The notes beneath the pieces were generated by a model. That model did no database searches, had not been told where the DNA came from, and saw nothing but the letters and a program-made list of their open reading frames with translations. A stretch of DNA of 64,000 nucleotides from an uncultured Caulobacteraceae bacterium (GTDB lineage Bacteria; Pseudomonadota; Alphaproteobacteria; Caulobacterales; Caulobacteraceae). Within the stretch, counting starts at the first letter, position 1. Each line of letters begins with the position of its first letter. Both the position numbers and the translations under genes were made by a program. Below are positions 24,514 through 34,128 of the stretch, piece after piece. Location: positions 1 to 64,000 of the forward strand of contig CAIQJF010000098.1 of assembly GCA_903872075.1 (NCBI GenBank). The letters run 5' to 3'.

Positions 24514-24714
24514 ATGGCGACCGTCGATCCGCAGCAACCTCAAGAGCTGAATATCCGCGAACAGATCGCGCGGATCGACAACCTGCTGATCGATTCCCAG
24601 AAGAAGCAGCGGGAGTATCATCTCTCGGTCTTGCAGGTCATGGCCGCGGTCTTTGCCGGCGGCGCGGCCTTTTTTGCGGCTGGCGCCGCGTTCGTAAAAC
24701 TGCTCGCGAACTGA
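24514..24714 (+). CDS. Small single-span membrane protein
   Basis: 66 residues: a polar, Gln-rich helical N-terminus (ELNIREQIARIDNLLIDSQKKQRE) followed by one membrane helix (VMAAVFAGGAAFFAAGAAFV). The start is the ATG before ATVDPQQ; the frame is open from a TTG at 24487. No family identified. Confidence 0.5.
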   Translation: MATVDPQQPQELNIREQIARIDNLLIDSQKKQREYHLSVLQVMAAVFAGGAAFFAAGAAFVKLLAN

Positions 24715-24805
24715 CAGGGACGAGCCGGACCCGGCTTGAGGCGATGGACGCGTCCGCCTGGAGCCTCTACCCCGCATCATAGAACATTCCAGAGGGCCCA
24801 ATCCC

Positions 24806-26038
24806 ATGCGTATCGCCTGGAGCGACGACGACGCGCGGTTCCGCGACGAGGTCCGCGCTTTCCTCGACGCGGAGCTCACCGACGATCTGCGCCGGGTCGG
24901 CAAGAGCCTGACCAGCGTCTACGCCGACTTCGCCCCGTCCATGGCCTGGCAGACGATCCTGCACCGCAAGGGCTGGGTGGCGCCGGCCTGGCCGGTGCGG
25001 TTCGGCGGCTGCGACTGGTCGGTCACCCGCCGCTATATCTGGGCGACGGAAACCGCTCTCGCCGGCGCCCCGCCCGTCTCGCCCATGGGCGTGGGCATGT
25101 GCGGGCCGGTGCTGATCGGGCATGGAACGCCGGAACAGCAGGCCCGGTTCCTGCCGCCGATGCTGTCCGGCGAAGAGTTCTGGTGCCAGGGCTACTCCGA
25201 ACCGGGGTCAGGCTCGGACCTCGCCTCCCTGCGCATGAGCGCCGTGGCCGACGGCGACGACTTCGTCTGCAACGGCCACAAGATCTGGACCACCCACGCC
25301 AACTATGCCCACTGGATCTTCTGTCTGGTCCGCACCTCCGATGAGGCGATCCGCCAGCGCGGCATCACCTTCCTGCTCATCGACATGCGCACGCCGGGCG
25401 TCGAGGTACGGCCCATCGTCTCTCTCTCCGGCGAGCACATCCAGAACGAGGTCTTCTTCACCGACGTGCGCGTGCCCCGCGCCAATGCGGTGGGCAAGGT
25501 CGGCGAGGGCTGGACGGTGGCCAAGTATCTCATGGAGTTCGAGCGCGGCGGCGGGGTCAGCGCGCCGGGGCTCAAGGTCCGCCTGGACAAGATCCGCGCC
25601 ACGGCCGCCGCCGAACGGGCCGGCGGCGCCCTGGACGAGGCCGACCACCGGCGCTTCGCCGCGCGCCTCGCCGACGCCGCCATCCAGGTCGAGGCGCTGG
25701 AGGCGGTGGAGCTGCGCACCATGTCCAGGCTCTCCGGCGGCGACGCGCCGGGGCCGGAATCGTCGATGATGAAGACCGTCTCCACCGAGCTCAGCCAACA
25801 CCTGACCGAACTGGCTGTAGAGGCCGCGGCCCTCTACGCCGCCCCCTGGCAGCCCCACGCCGCCCATCCGGGCGGCCCGGTTCCCGGCGCCCCGCCCCGG
25901 CCCAACACCGAGCCCGCCGGCCCGGCCTCAAGCTGGACCGTGACGTCGAAATATTTCAACGACCGCGCCGGCTCGATCTACGCCGGAACCAACGAGATCC
26001 AGCGCAACATCATGGCCAAGGCGGTGCTGGGGCTCTGA
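24806..26038 (+). CDS. Acyl-CoA dehydrogenase
   Basis: 410 residues. FAD-dependent desaturation of an acyl-CoA. Visible are the middle-domain signature WCQGYSEPGSGSDLASL, the FVCNGHKIWTT segment, and the C-terminal IYAGTNEIQRNIMAKAVLGL. A Pro/Gly-rich loop of about 30 residues (near 345-375) is longer than usual. It may work with the CoA-transferase and other catabolic genes about 6-10 kb away, but it is not in their operon. Substrate unknown. Confidence 0.9.
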   Translation: MRIAWSDDDARFRDEVRAFLDAELTDDLRRVGKSLTSVYADFAPSMAWQTILHRKGWVAPAWPVRFGGCDWSVTRRYIWATETALAGAPPVSPMGVGMCGPVLIGHGTPEQQARFLPPMLSGEEFWCQGYSEPGSGSDLASLRMSAVADGDDFVCNGHKIWTTHANYAHWIFCLVRTSDEAIRQRGITFLLIDMRTPGVEVRPIVSLSGEHIQNEVFFTDVRVPRANAVGKVGEGWTVAKYLMEFERGGGVSAPGLKVRLDKIRATAAAERAGGALDEADHRRFAARLADAAIQVEALEAVELRTMSRLSGGDAPGPESSMMKTVSTELSQHLTELAVEAAALYAAPWQPHAAHPGGPVPGAPPRPNTEPAGPASSWTVTSKYFNDRAGSIYAGTNEIQRNIMAKAVLGL

Positions 26039-26050
26039 GACCGAGTCTGG

Positions 26051-27259
26051 CTATTCGTGGCGAAGGGCGTCGATCGGATTGAGATTCGCCGCCCGCCGGG
26101 CCGGGAAATATCCGAACACCACGCCGATCAGCGCGGAGAACACAAAGGCCAGCAGGTTGATCTGCACACCGAACAGGAAGGGCACCTGCAGCACCGGTGC
26201 GAGGGCGACGGACGCGATCAAGGCGAACACCAGGCCGATGACGCCGCCCAGACATGACAGTGCGACCGCCTCGACGAGGAACTGAAGCAGCACTTCGTTC
26301 GCCAGCGCGCCGATGGCCAGGCGGATGCCGATCTCACGCGTGCGCTCGGTCACCGACACCAACATGATGTTCATGATGCCGATACCTCCGACGAGCAGGC
26401 TGACGGCGGCCACGGCGCCCAACAGGGCGGTCAGGATCTTGGTCGTGCCCTGAAGCGTCTCGGCGATCTGCCGCGTGTCGAAGATATTGAAGTCATCCTG
26501 CTTCGCGCCGGTGATGTTTCGGCGCTCGCGCAAAAGGGTTGAGATCGAGGCCTGCAGCGCGGTGCTGTCATAGTCGGGATTGGCCGCCACCAGGATCAGG
26601 CGGACATCCCGGTTGCCGGTGAAACGGCGTTGCACCGCCTTGATCGGCATCACCACGACATCGTCCTGATCGTTGGCGCCGCCGCCCTGTCCCCGTGTCG
26701 CCAGCGTGCCGATGACCTCGCAGGACAGGTCGCGGATGCGAAAGCGTTGACCCAGCGGATCTTCGCTGCGGAACAGGTTCTTCTGCACCGTGGAGCCCAG
26801 AATGCAGACCGCCTTGCCGGCCTGCTCCTCCGCCGCGGTGAACGTCCGCCCCGACGCGATCCGCCACTGTTGGGCGACAAAATAGTCACCCGTCGTACCG
26901 GTGATCGTCGTCGACCAGTTCGCGGCGTTACGCACGGCCATGCCCGACGACTGAGCCTGTGGCACCACGGCGGTCACGCCGGTGATCTGGGCGCGAATGG
27001 CGTCGACATCGGCCTGATCGAAATTCGGCGGCTGCGGGCCGCCGCCGCCATGCCCGAAGCCCTGGCCCGGGCGGATCTGCAGGATGTTGGCGCCCAGCCC
27101 GGATATCTGCGCCTTGACCGCCGCGGTCGCCCCATCGCCGAGCGTGACCATCGTCACCACGGCGGAAACGCCGATGACGATGCCGAGGATGGTCAGAAAG
27201 GAGCGCAACAGGTGGCGCCGGATCTCCCCGAAGGCCAGGGCGATGATGGTGATGAGCAT
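26051..27259 (-). CDS. ABC transporter permease, MacB/FtsX type
   Basis: 402 residues: one N-terminal membrane helix, a large periplasmic MacB-type domain (about 45-240), then three C-terminal helices of the FtsX fold (LVGGIGIMNIMLVSVTERTREIGIRLAIGA). It is the last gene of a four-gene exporter operon, 4 nt after its ATPase. Unlike classic MacB, ATPase and permease are separate chains. Confidence 0.9.
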   Translation of the reverse strand: MLITIIALAFGEIRRHLLRSFLTILGIVIGVSAVVTMVTLGDGATAAVKAQISGLGANILQIRPGQGFGHGGGGPQPPNFDQADVDAIRAQITGVTAVVPQAQSSGMAVRNAANWSTTITGTTGDYFVAQQWRIASGRTFTAAEEQAGKAVCILGSTVQKNLFRSEDPLGQRFRIRDLSCEVIGTLATRGQGGGANDQDDVVVMPIKAVQRRFTGNRDVRLILVAANPDYDSTALQASISTLLRERRNITGAKQDDFNIFDTRQIAETLQGTTKILTALLGAVAAVSLLVGGIGIMNIMLVSVTERTREIGIRLAIGALANEVLLQFLVEAVALSCLGGVIGLVFALIASVALAPVLQVPFLFGVQINLLAFVFSALIGVVFGYFPARRAANLNPIDALRHE

Positions 27260-27263
27260 CTCG

Positions 27264-27983
27264 TCAGGCCACGGCCGCCGGTGCGGCGGCGCCGGTCGCG
27301 ACGTGTTCGATCAGCCCGTCGCGAAAGTGAACAATGGTGCGGGCATAGGCCGCCATGTCGGGTTCGTGGGTGACCATCAACACCGTGGTGCCGCTGGTCC
27401 GGTTGAAATCCGTGAGCAACTCCATGATTTCCACGGACCGCTCTGTGTCGAGATTTCCGGTGGGTTCGTCCGCGAGCAGTACATCCGGCCGCGTGACGAT
27501 CGCGCGGGCGATGGCGACCCGTTGCTGTTCTCCGCCCGAGAGTTCGCCCGGCGTGCGGCCCCAGCGGTCCACGAGCCCCACCTTCTCAAGGGCGGCCATG
27601 GCCGCCTCGCGACGTTTGCGCTTGCCTTCGCCTCTGTAGAGCAGCGGCAGCTCGACGTTTTCCAGAGCGCTCGTTCGCGCGAGCAGATTGAACCCCTGGA
27701 AAACGAATCCGAGGTAGCGCCTGCGCACCAGCGCGCGCTGGTCCCGGGACAGGGTCTCGATAGGCACGCCCTTGAACAGAAACTGGCCGGCGGTCGGCAC
27801 ATCCAGGCAGCCAAGGATATTCATCATCGTCGATTTTCCGGAGCCCGATGGCCCCATGACGGCGACCAGATCGCCGGCGGCGATGTCCAGATCGATCCCC
27901 TTCAGGGCGCGAAATGCCGCCGTGCCTGCGCCGAAGACCTTGGTGATGCCGGAAAGGGAAATCAGGGGGCCGGGGCTCGCCAT
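27264..27983 (-). CDS. ABC transporter ATP-binding protein, MacB/LolD type
   Basis: 239 residues with Walker A (GPSGSGKST), Q loop, signature LSGGEQQR, Walker B (VLLADEPTGN) and the H-loop VTHEP. It powers the adjacent MacB-type permease. It is 7 nt after the adaptor gene. Confidence 0.93.
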   Translation of the reverse strand: MASPGPLISLSGITKVFGAGTAAFRALKGIDLDIAAGDLVAVMGPSGSGKSTMMNILGCLDVPTAGQFLFKGVPIETLSRDQRALVRRRYLGFVFQGFNLLARTSALENVELPLLYRGEGKRKRREAAMAALEKVGLVDRWGRTPGELSGGEQQRVAIARAIVTRPDVLLADEPTGNLDTERSVEIMELLTDFNRTSGTTVLMVTHEPDMAAYARTIVHFRDGLIEHVATGAAAPAAVA

Positions 27984-27990
27984 GGTTCGC

Positions 27991-29367
27991 CTAGGGCGCG
28001 GCGGGTTGACGAGCGGCGACCGGGCCGGCCTTGGCCGCGGCGGCGGAGAGTTGACCGGTGATGACCTTGGCGCCGGCCTGCAGTCCCGGGCCAGTCACCT
28101 CGGTGTGGCTGCCGTCGCTGTCGCCGATGATCACCTGGGTCGCCAACGGCTGACCCTCGGCTGTGAGCACATAGACGGTTTGACGACTGCCCCGGCCGAT
28201 CGCCACGTCGCGTGTCGAGGCTCCGCCGCGGCCGGGGCGGCGTTGCACCAGAACGCTGGTCACGCCGCCGCCCGGCGCTTTCGCGGCGCCCGCCGCCGTC
28301 GGCGTGAATCGCAAGGCGGCGTTGGGGACGAGAAGCACGCCTTGCTTTTGCATGGTGACGATCTCGGCCGTGGCGGTCATGCCTGGACGCAGCGTAAGTC
28401 CGGCGTTGTCGACCGCGAGGATGGCGGTGTAGGAAACGACCGCACCCGTGACGCTGGCGCTGGCCGACGTCGACGCGGTTCCGGAATTGGCGCCGAGATC
28501 GACCCGGCGAACGCTCGCGGGGAATGTTCGCCCCGGAAACGCATCGACCTGAAACGTCGCGCTTTGTCCCTGGCTGACCTGGCCAACATCAGCCTCATCG
28601 ACCTTGGCTTCAAGCTGCATGACGCTCAAATCCTCGGCGATCTGGAACAGCACCGGTGCGTTCAGCGAGGCGGCGACGGTCTGGCCGGGTTCGACCCGGC
28701 GCGACAAGACGACCCCATTCACCGGGGAAACGATGGTGGCCTTGGAAAGCTGGGTGCGGTCGGACGACAACTGCGCCCGCGCCTGGGCCACAACCGCCTC
28801 CGCCGTCTGAATCGCGGCGATTGCGCCCGCGTTTTGCGCGCGCGCGGTGTCGAGTTCCACGCCGGAGGGCACCTTGCCTTTCGAGAGGCGCGACACCTCT
28901 TCGAACCGCGCCAGACTCGCTCGGGTCAATTGGGCGGCCGCTTGCGCCTGAACGACGCCCGCCTGGGCGGCGGCGAGGGCCGCGACGCTCTTGGTGATGG
29001 CGTCTTGCAGTCGCGAAGGGTCGAGCCTGGCCAGCACCTGGCCCTTGCGAACGCGGTCGTTGTTGTCGACCAGCACCTCGGTCACCAGCCCGGACAGTTC
29101 CGAGCCGACATCGACCTGATTGGTCGGCTGTAGGTTGCCGGTCGCCGAGACGGTGACCCGCAAGCCGCCGCGCTCCACCGGCGTCGTCACATAGGCCGGT
29201 TTGGTTCCACTGTTGAGGACGAAGAACAGCGCCACGCCAGTCAGAAGCAGCGCGCCCAGCGCGATGGCGGCCCACTTGATCAGGCGTGCGCGGCGTGAGG
29301 GCGGCTTGACGCCGAGAAATGCGTCCAGCTTCGGGTCCCCCTTGGCCGTCGTGTCAGGCTGCGTCAT
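27991..29367 (-). CDS. Periplasmic adaptor (MacA/HlyD family)
   Basis: 458 residues. One membrane helix (WAAIALGALLLTGVALFFVL) precedes a membrane-fusion protein with a lipoyl half-motif (NLQPTNQVDVGSELSGLVTEV), a helical hairpin (about 110-195), the second lipoyl half (TIVSPVNGVVLSRRVEPGQTV) and beta-barrel domains. ATG 29367 overlaps the stop of the outer-membrane factor gene (ATGA), so translation is coupled. It would join the inner-membrane ABC pump to the outer-membrane channel. Confidence 0.92.
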   Translation of the reverse strand: MTQPDTTAKGDPKLDAFLGVKPPSRRARLIKWAAIALGALLLTGVALFFVLNSGTKPAYVTTPVERGGLRVTVSATGNLQPTNQVDVGSELSGLVTEVLVDNNDRVRKGQVLARLDPSRLQDAITKSVAALAAAQAGVVQAQAAAQLTRASLARFEEVSRLSKGKVPSGVELDTARAQNAGAIAAIQTAEAVVAQARAQLSSDRTQLSKATIVSPVNGVVLSRRVEPGQTVAASLNAPVLFQIAEDLSVMQLEAKVDEADVGQVSQGQSATFQVDAFPGRTFPASVRRVDLGANSGTASTSASASVTGAVVSYTAILAVDNAGLTLRPGMTATAEIVTMQKQGVLLVPNAALRFTPTAAGAAKAPGGGVTSVLVQRRPGRGGASTRDVAIGRGSRQTVYVLTAEGQPLATQVIIGDSDGSHTEVTGPGLQAGAKVITGQLSAAAAKAGPVAARQPAAP

Positions 29368-30839
29368 CCGGGCCTCAGGGTGAAGGTTGAGGTGGTCACC
29401 GAGGCCGGTTCGGGCCCGGCCTGCCATCCGCCGCCCAGCGCCTTGTAGAGCTGCACGGTTGCGGTGGCGCGAGTGGCTTTGGTCGTGGCGCTGGCGTCCT
29501 GGGTCGACAGGAGGCTGCGTTCAGCGTCCAGCAAGGCGCGAAAGTCGATCAGTCCGGTCTGATATTGACGGCGCGCGTAGCTGGCGGCGTTGCGCGCCGC
29601 CGCCTCTGAGAGGCTGATCTGTACCGCGCGGCGATCGGCGGCCGAGACGGCGGTGAGCCCGTTCTCGACCTCCTCCAACGCGATCAGGACCGTTTGCCGA
29701 TAGGTCGCCAGAGCGGCGGCGGCCGCGGCCCTTTGCCCCCGAACCGCGGCCCGGATCCGCCCCCCCTCGTAGAGCGGCGCCGTCAGGTTGGCGATCACAT
29801 TGCCGATCGAGCTGTCCGCGAGCTGGCGAAGTGACGCGCCGGATCCGCCGAAGGAACCCGCAAGCCGCAGGGCAGGATACAGTTGGGCCGCCTGCACCCC
29901 AATTCGCGCGGTTTCCGCGGCCAATCCGCGTTCCGCGGCGGCGACATCCGGGCGGCGCTGGATCACGTCCAGAGGGATCGGAGCGCTCATGCCCGCGGGC
30001 GCCTCCGGAATGCTAGGTGACGTCCGTATCAACGCGGTCACCGCGCCAGGCGCCTCGCCGGCCAGCACCGCCAGCCGGTTCACGGCGGCGACATAGTCGC
30101 TCTCAATCGTCGGGATGCTGGCGGCCGTCTGGGCTCGCAGCTGACGCGCCTGTTCGAGGTCGAGCGCGCTGACCAGCCCCGCCTGCACCCGCCACCCGAC
30201 GATCTGCAGGGTCTCTTCCTGCGCCGCGAGATTGTCGCGCGCGATTTGCAAACGGGCCTGCGCCAAGGTTGCGGCGATGTAGTTGACGGCGACCTCAGCC
30301 ACGACGCTCAGCTGCACGGTGTGCAGCCTGGCCAGGGCGGCCTGACTGTCGGCGCGTCCCGCCTCAACGGACCGGCGCACGCCGCCGAACACGTCCACTT
30401 CATAGGCCGCGTCGAATCCAGCCTGAAACCGCGTCGCGTCGCCGCCGCCCTGACCGATCGTGCGCGCGGCGGCGCCGCCGAAATCGAGCGTTGGAAGTTG
30501 CGCGCTGCGGGCGACGGCGAGCGAGGCTCTCGCCTGGCGCAGTCTGGAACCCGCGACGTCAATGTCGAGATTTGCGCGCAGCGCCCGGTCGATCAACTGC
30601 GTCAACACCGGGTCGGAAAAGCCCCGCCACCAGCGCACCGGATCGGGTGCGGCTTGGGCTGACGGGGGCAGCACGGCGTTGAACCGAGCCGGCGTTTTCA
30701 GCGCCGTGGGTGACGGCGCGCGATAGTTAGGCCCCACAGCGCAGCCGGCCGTGGCGGTCAGGCCAGCGAGAATCAGACCGCTGACGAGACGCCTGACGCT
30801 CGCCAGTCTGTACTCGGTGATCGTGTGGGGATGCCCCAC
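29364..30839 (-). CDS. Outer membrane efflux lipoprotein, NodT/OprM family
   Basis: 491 residues. A lipobox (LTATAGC) marks a lipoprotein. Two TolC-like repeats follow (DPVLTQLIDRALRANLDIDVAGSRLRQARA and IPLDVIQRRPDVAAAERGL). It forms the outer channel of the MacAB-like exporter and leads the operon. The start is a GTG at 30839; a palindromic GTGGGGATGCCCCAC overlaps the start, so initiation control is possible. Substrate unknown. Confidence 0.9.
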   Translation of the reverse strand: MGHPHTITEYRLASVRRLVSGLILAGLTATAGCAVGPNYRAPSPTALKTPARFNAVLPPSAQAAPDPVRWWRGFSDPVLTQLIDRALRANLDIDVAGSRLRQARASLAVARSAQLPTLDFGGAAARTIGQGGGDATRFQAGFDAAYEVDVFGGVRRSVEAGRADSQAALARLHTVQLSVVAEVAVNYIAATLAQARLQIARDNLAAQEETLQIVGWRVQAGLVSALDLEQARQLRAQTAASIPTIESDYVAAVNRLAVLAGEAPGAVTALIRTSPSIPEAPAGMSAPIPLDVIQRRPDVAAAERGLAAETARIGVQAAQLYPALRLAGSFGGSGASLRQLADSSIGNVIANLTAPLYEGGRIRAAVRGQRAAAAAALATYRQTVLIALEEVENGLTAVSAADRRAVQISLSEAAARNAASYARRQYQTGLIDFRALLDAERSLLSTQDASATTKATRATATVQLYKALGGGWQAGPEPASVTTSTFTLRPG

Positions 30840-30861
30840 GAAGGTCTGGCCCTGACCCGGA

Positions 30862-31308
30862 TCAGCGGCAATAGTGTCGGTAGCCGTCGTTGCCGAGGTA
30901 GGTGCCGCTATGGGCGTCGAAGGAGCGATATCGGCTCGCGCAACTGGCCGTCCATGCGGGATCGTTCAAGCGGGCGGCGGCCTGATCGCGGTCGGTTGCC
31001 GCGCCGGCGATCGCCGCGCCCAGGACGAACCCCAGGAATCCCGCGGCCACCGCTGAGCCGTTGTCGTGACGTTCCCGGCCGTAGGTGCGGTCATAGTAGC
31101 CACGACCTTGGCGCCGATCCCAATAGCCGCGGTCGCGATAGGCGTCGCGATTGGGCCCGTACTGCGCGAGCTGAAAGCCCGATCGCAGCACGAGCGCCGA
31201 AGGGAACTCGCCCGGAGCTGACAGGTTCGGCGGAGAGGCCGGGGCGGCGCTGGCGAGGGTGGACGCGGCTGTCAGGGCCGCAAGCGAGGCCGACAATGTC
31301 TTGCGCAT
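30862..31308 (-). CDS. BA14K-like exported protein
   Basis: 148 residues with a signal peptide, a Tyr/Arg/Gly-rich middle (about 55-83), a hydrophobic Ala/Gly stretch (VAAGFLGFVLGAAIAGAA), and a C-terminal CASRYRSFDAHSGTYLGND segment typical of BA14K/lectin-like proteins of alphaproteobacteria. It lies just upstream of the exporter operon in the same direction. Biological role unclear. Confidence 0.75.
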   Translation of the reverse strand: MRKTLSASLAALTAASTLASAAPASPPNLSAPGEFPSALVLRSGFQLAQYGPNRDAYRDRGYWDRRQGRGYYDRTYGRERHDNGSAVAAGFLGFVLGAAIAGAATDRDQAAARLNDPAWTASCASRYRSFDAHSGTYLGNDGYRHYCR

Positions 31309-31537
31309 GGCTGTTCTCCGGGCGGGATCGATCGACTCCGCCCGTCATCAACGCACCATGAGCTGTTTAGGTCCGAACAAACTGGGGCCCTTGCCCTGCA
31401 GTTTTAAGATTTAAGGCAACACCAACGCGCTGATACTAATAAATAAACCCTTTAGCACAAACCAGGGTGTCAAGATGTGGAATATACCCATGCTCTGGCG
31501 TCGCCGGTTACCAGCTCAGGCGGCCCGCTCCAACCCG
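31309..31537. other. AT-rich intergenic segment
   Basis: The stretch at about 31400-31470 is much richer in A and T than its surroundings and probably holds the promoter of the BA14K-like gene. No gene or RNA could be supported. Confidence 0.4.
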
Positions 31538-32206
31538 TTAGAACCCGTGGAACGTCGCGAACACCTCGTGCGGCTCGCGCTCGGCCACCAGGGTGTTCAC
31601 CGCCGCGGTCTCATCGGCGTAGCCCATGGCCATGCCGAAGACGATGTAGCGGTCTTCCGGCACATCGAGGATCCGCCGGGTGACGGTCCAGTAGTTGTTC
31701 CAGGCGCCCAGGGCGCAGGTGTCGACGCCGCGGGCCTTGGCCGCCAGCATGATCGCCATGGCGAAGAGGCCGAGGTCCACCCAGTTGATCTGGTCCAGCT
31801 CCTTGTCGATGGTGAAGATCAGCCCCACCGGCGCGTCGAAGAACGAATAGTTGCGGCCCCACTGCCGCCAGCCGGCCGCCGCGTCGCCCTTGGGGATTTC
31901 CAGCAGGCCGTACATCGCCTTGCCCAGCGTGCGCATGCGCGAGACGTAGGGCTCCTTGCGCTTGTTGGCCCGGGGAAACTCAGCCGCGGCATCGGCAGGT
32001 TCGGTCTCGCGGTACGCCAGCACCTCGCGCTCGAGTTGGTCGCGCACCTCGCCGGCCACCACATGCACCTGCCAGGGTTGAACATTGGTGTTGGATGGCG
32101 CCAGCGCCGCCGTGGTCAGAATCTCCTCCACCAGCTCCCGGGACAGGGGATCGCGCTTGAAGGCGCGGACCGAGCGGCGTGCTTTGAGGGCGTCGTCGAT
32201 ATGCAT
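31538..32206 (-). CDS. Nitroreductase family protein
   Basis: 222 residues. The FMN-binding N-terminus (RRSVRAFKRDPLSRELV, then AALAPSNTNVQPWQVHVV) and the late GMAMGYADE are typical of NAD(P)H nitroreductases. It is divergent from the enolase-like gene. Real substrate unknown; such enzymes reduce nitroaromatics, quinones or enones. Confidence 0.88.
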   Translation of the reverse strand: MHIDDALKARRSVRAFKRDPLSRELVEEILTTAALAPSNTNVQPWQVHVVAGEVRDQLEREVLAYRETEPADAAAEFPRANKRKEPYVSRMRTLGKAMYGLLEIPKGDAAAGWRQWGRNYSFFDAPVGLIFTIDKELDQINWVDLGLFAMAIMLAAKARGVDTCALGAWNNYWTVTRRILDVPEDRYIVFGMAMGYADETAAVNTLVAEREPHEVFATFHGF

Positions 32207-32310
32207 GGGGCTTTCGCGTTCCGGTCTGTGGACGTCGGCCGCCCTCCTAGCTAATCCCTGCCCACGCGACCAGAGACCTTCGATCTCCGGCGCCCCTGCC
32301 GGAGGACCTT

Positions 32311-33588
32311 GTGAGCGTCGCCAAGATCGACACCGTCCGCGCGCGCCAGATTCTCGACTCCCGGGGACGGCCCACCGTCGAGGCCGAGGTGGTCCTGGCC
32401 AGCGGCGTCACGGGCCGCGCCTCCGCCCCGTCCGGCGCCTCCACCGGCGCCGCCGAGGCCCATGAACTGCGAGATGCCGATCCGGCCAGGTTCGAAGGCC
32501 GGGGCGTGTCCAAGGCCGTGGCTGGGGTCAATCTCGAGATCGCCGCCGTCCTGAAGGGCCGCGATGTCCTCGACCAGAGCGGCCTCGACGCGGCCCTGCG
32601 CGCCCTCGACGGCACGCGCCAGCTGACCCGTCTCGGCGGCAACGCCATTCTCGCCGTGTCCATCGCCGCTGTCCGGGCCGGGGCGAAGGCCCTGCGCCAG
32701 CCTCTGTTCCGCCGCCTCGCCGACCTGGCCGGGACCGCGGCGCCGGCCATGCCGCTGCCCATGGTCAATATCCTCAGCGGCGGCCTGCACGCTGGTCGCG
32801 GCATGGATGTGCAGGACTTCCTGGTCATGCCGATCGGCGCAAAGAGCTACAGCCAGGCCCTCGCCTGGACCCTCGATGTCCGCGCCGCCGCCGCGCGGCT
32901 CTGCGAAGAGGCGGGCCTGACCACTCTGCTCGCCGACGAGGGCGGCCTGAGCCCGGGTTTCGCCGACACGAATCAGGCGCTGGAGATGATGACGCGGGCC
33001 ATCGAGCGCGCCGGTCTGCGTCCCGGCGAGGACGCGGCCATCGCCCTGGACATCGCCGCCAGCTCCCTCACCGCCGCCGATGGCCGCTATGTGCTGGCCC
33101 GCGCCGGCCGCACCCTGGGCTCGGCCGACATGATCGGCCAGCTGGCCGACTGGTCGGCCTTCTATCCCATCGTTTCCATCGAGGACGGCCTCGGTGAAGA
33201 GGACTGGACCGCCTGGCCGGGCCTGAGCCGGCGCCTGGGCCATCTGCAGCTGGTGGGCGACGATCTCTTCGCCACCCAGGCCGACCGCATCGCCAAGGGG
33301 ATCGCCCTGGGCGCCGCCAACACGGCCCTGATCAAGATCAACCAGAACGGAACCCTCACCGGAACCCTGGAGGCCATCGCGGCGGCGCGCGCCGGCGGCT
33401 ACGCCACGGTGATCTCCGCCCGCTCCGGCGAGACCGAGGATCCGTTCATCGCCGACCTCGCGGTGGGCGTCGCAGGCGGCCAGATCAAGATCGGCTCAGT
33501 GCGCAATTCAGAGCGCATGGCCAAGTACAACCAGCTGCTGCGACTGGAGGAGGAAGGCCTGCCCTTCTCCGGATTTGCCCGGCGTTGA
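32311..33588 (+). CDS. Divergent enolase-family protein
   Basis: 425 residues, normal length, GTG start. Metal ligands Asp247, Glu291 and Asp318 region (SIEDG, VGDDLF) and the lysines IKINQ (342) and GQIKIG (393) are kept. Three active-site segments differ from standard enolase: HAGRGMDVQDF has Asp169 where the QEF glutamate normally stands, LADEGGLSP replaces GDEGGFAP, and ISARSGE has Ala370 in place of the conserved His of SHRSGE. It lies among catabolic genes, not with the usual glycolytic neighbours. It is probably a paralogue with weak or altered activity; standard enolase activity is not certain. Confidence 0.8.
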   Translation: MSVAKIDTVRARQILDSRGRPTVEAEVVLASGVTGRASAPSGASTGAAEAHELRDADPARFEGRGVSKAVAGVNLEIAAVLKGRDVLDQSGLDAALRALDGTRQLTRLGGNAILAVSIAAVRAGAKALRQPLFRRLADLAGTAAPAMPLPMVNILSGGLHAGRGMDVQDFLVMPIGAKSYSQALAWTLDVRAAAARLCEEAGLTTLLADEGGLSPGFADTNQALEMMTRAIERAGLRPGEDAAIALDIAASSLTAADGRYVLARAGRTLGSADMIGQLADWSAFYPIVSIEDGLGEEDWTAWPGLSRRLGHLQLVGDDLFATQADRIAKGIALGAANTALIKINQNGTLTGTLEAIAAARAGGYATVISARSGETEDPFIADLAVGVAGGQIKIGSVRNSERMAKYNQLLRLEEEGLPFSGFARR

Positions 33589-33643
33589 ACCACGACATTC
33601 CACCGCGCCCGAGGGGGCGCCGCCAGCCAAGGAGCCGCCCCAG

Positions 33644-34030
33644 ATGACCGACGACACCGAAATGCGCGCCTTCATCACCCGCTTCTTCGACGCCATCGAG
33701 AAGGGCGACATCGACACCGTGCGCGAGAGCTATGCCCCGGGCGCGGTGATCTGGCACAACACCGACGAGCTCGAGACCACCCGCGAGGACAACGTCAAGG
33801 TGCTGTCCGGCTTCGTGAAGGCTATTCCTGGCCGCCACTACGAGAACCGCCGCGCCCAGGTGTTTCCAGGCGGCTTCGTCCATCAGCACGATCTGCGCGC
33901 TGTTCGCGCCGACGGCGTCGCGGTGGTCCTGCCCGCCTGTCTGGTGTGCCAGGTCGCGGACGGGCGCATCACCCGCCTTGACGAATATTTCGACTCGGCG
34001 CGGGTCGCGCGGCTCACGGCGCGGGCCTGA
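33644..34030 (+). CDS. NTF2/SnoaL-like protein
   Basis: 128 residues in a cone-like fold: FITRFFDAIEKGDIDTVRESYAPGAVIWHN and a late GRITRLDEYFDS are typical of SnoaL/ketosteroid-isomerase relatives. AAGGAG lies before ATG 33644. It is 55 nt after the enolase-like gene and ahead of a VOC gene, so it probably belongs to the same small-molecule pathway. Catalytic or only ligand binding cannot be told. Confidence 0.8.
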   Translation: MTDDTEMRAFITRFFDAIEKGDIDTVRESYAPGAVIWHNTDELETTREDNVKVLSGFVKAIPGRHYENRRAQVFPGGFVHQHDLRAVRADGVAVVLPACLVCQVADGRITRLDEYFDSARVARLTARA

Positions 34031-34128
34031 CTTTCAATCGGGATAAACTACGGGCCTCACCGGATTGACGGGCGCGCCGTGTCGGTTCAATTCGATCTCT
34101 AACGACCCTCCCCCCTCACGAGGCCCCC

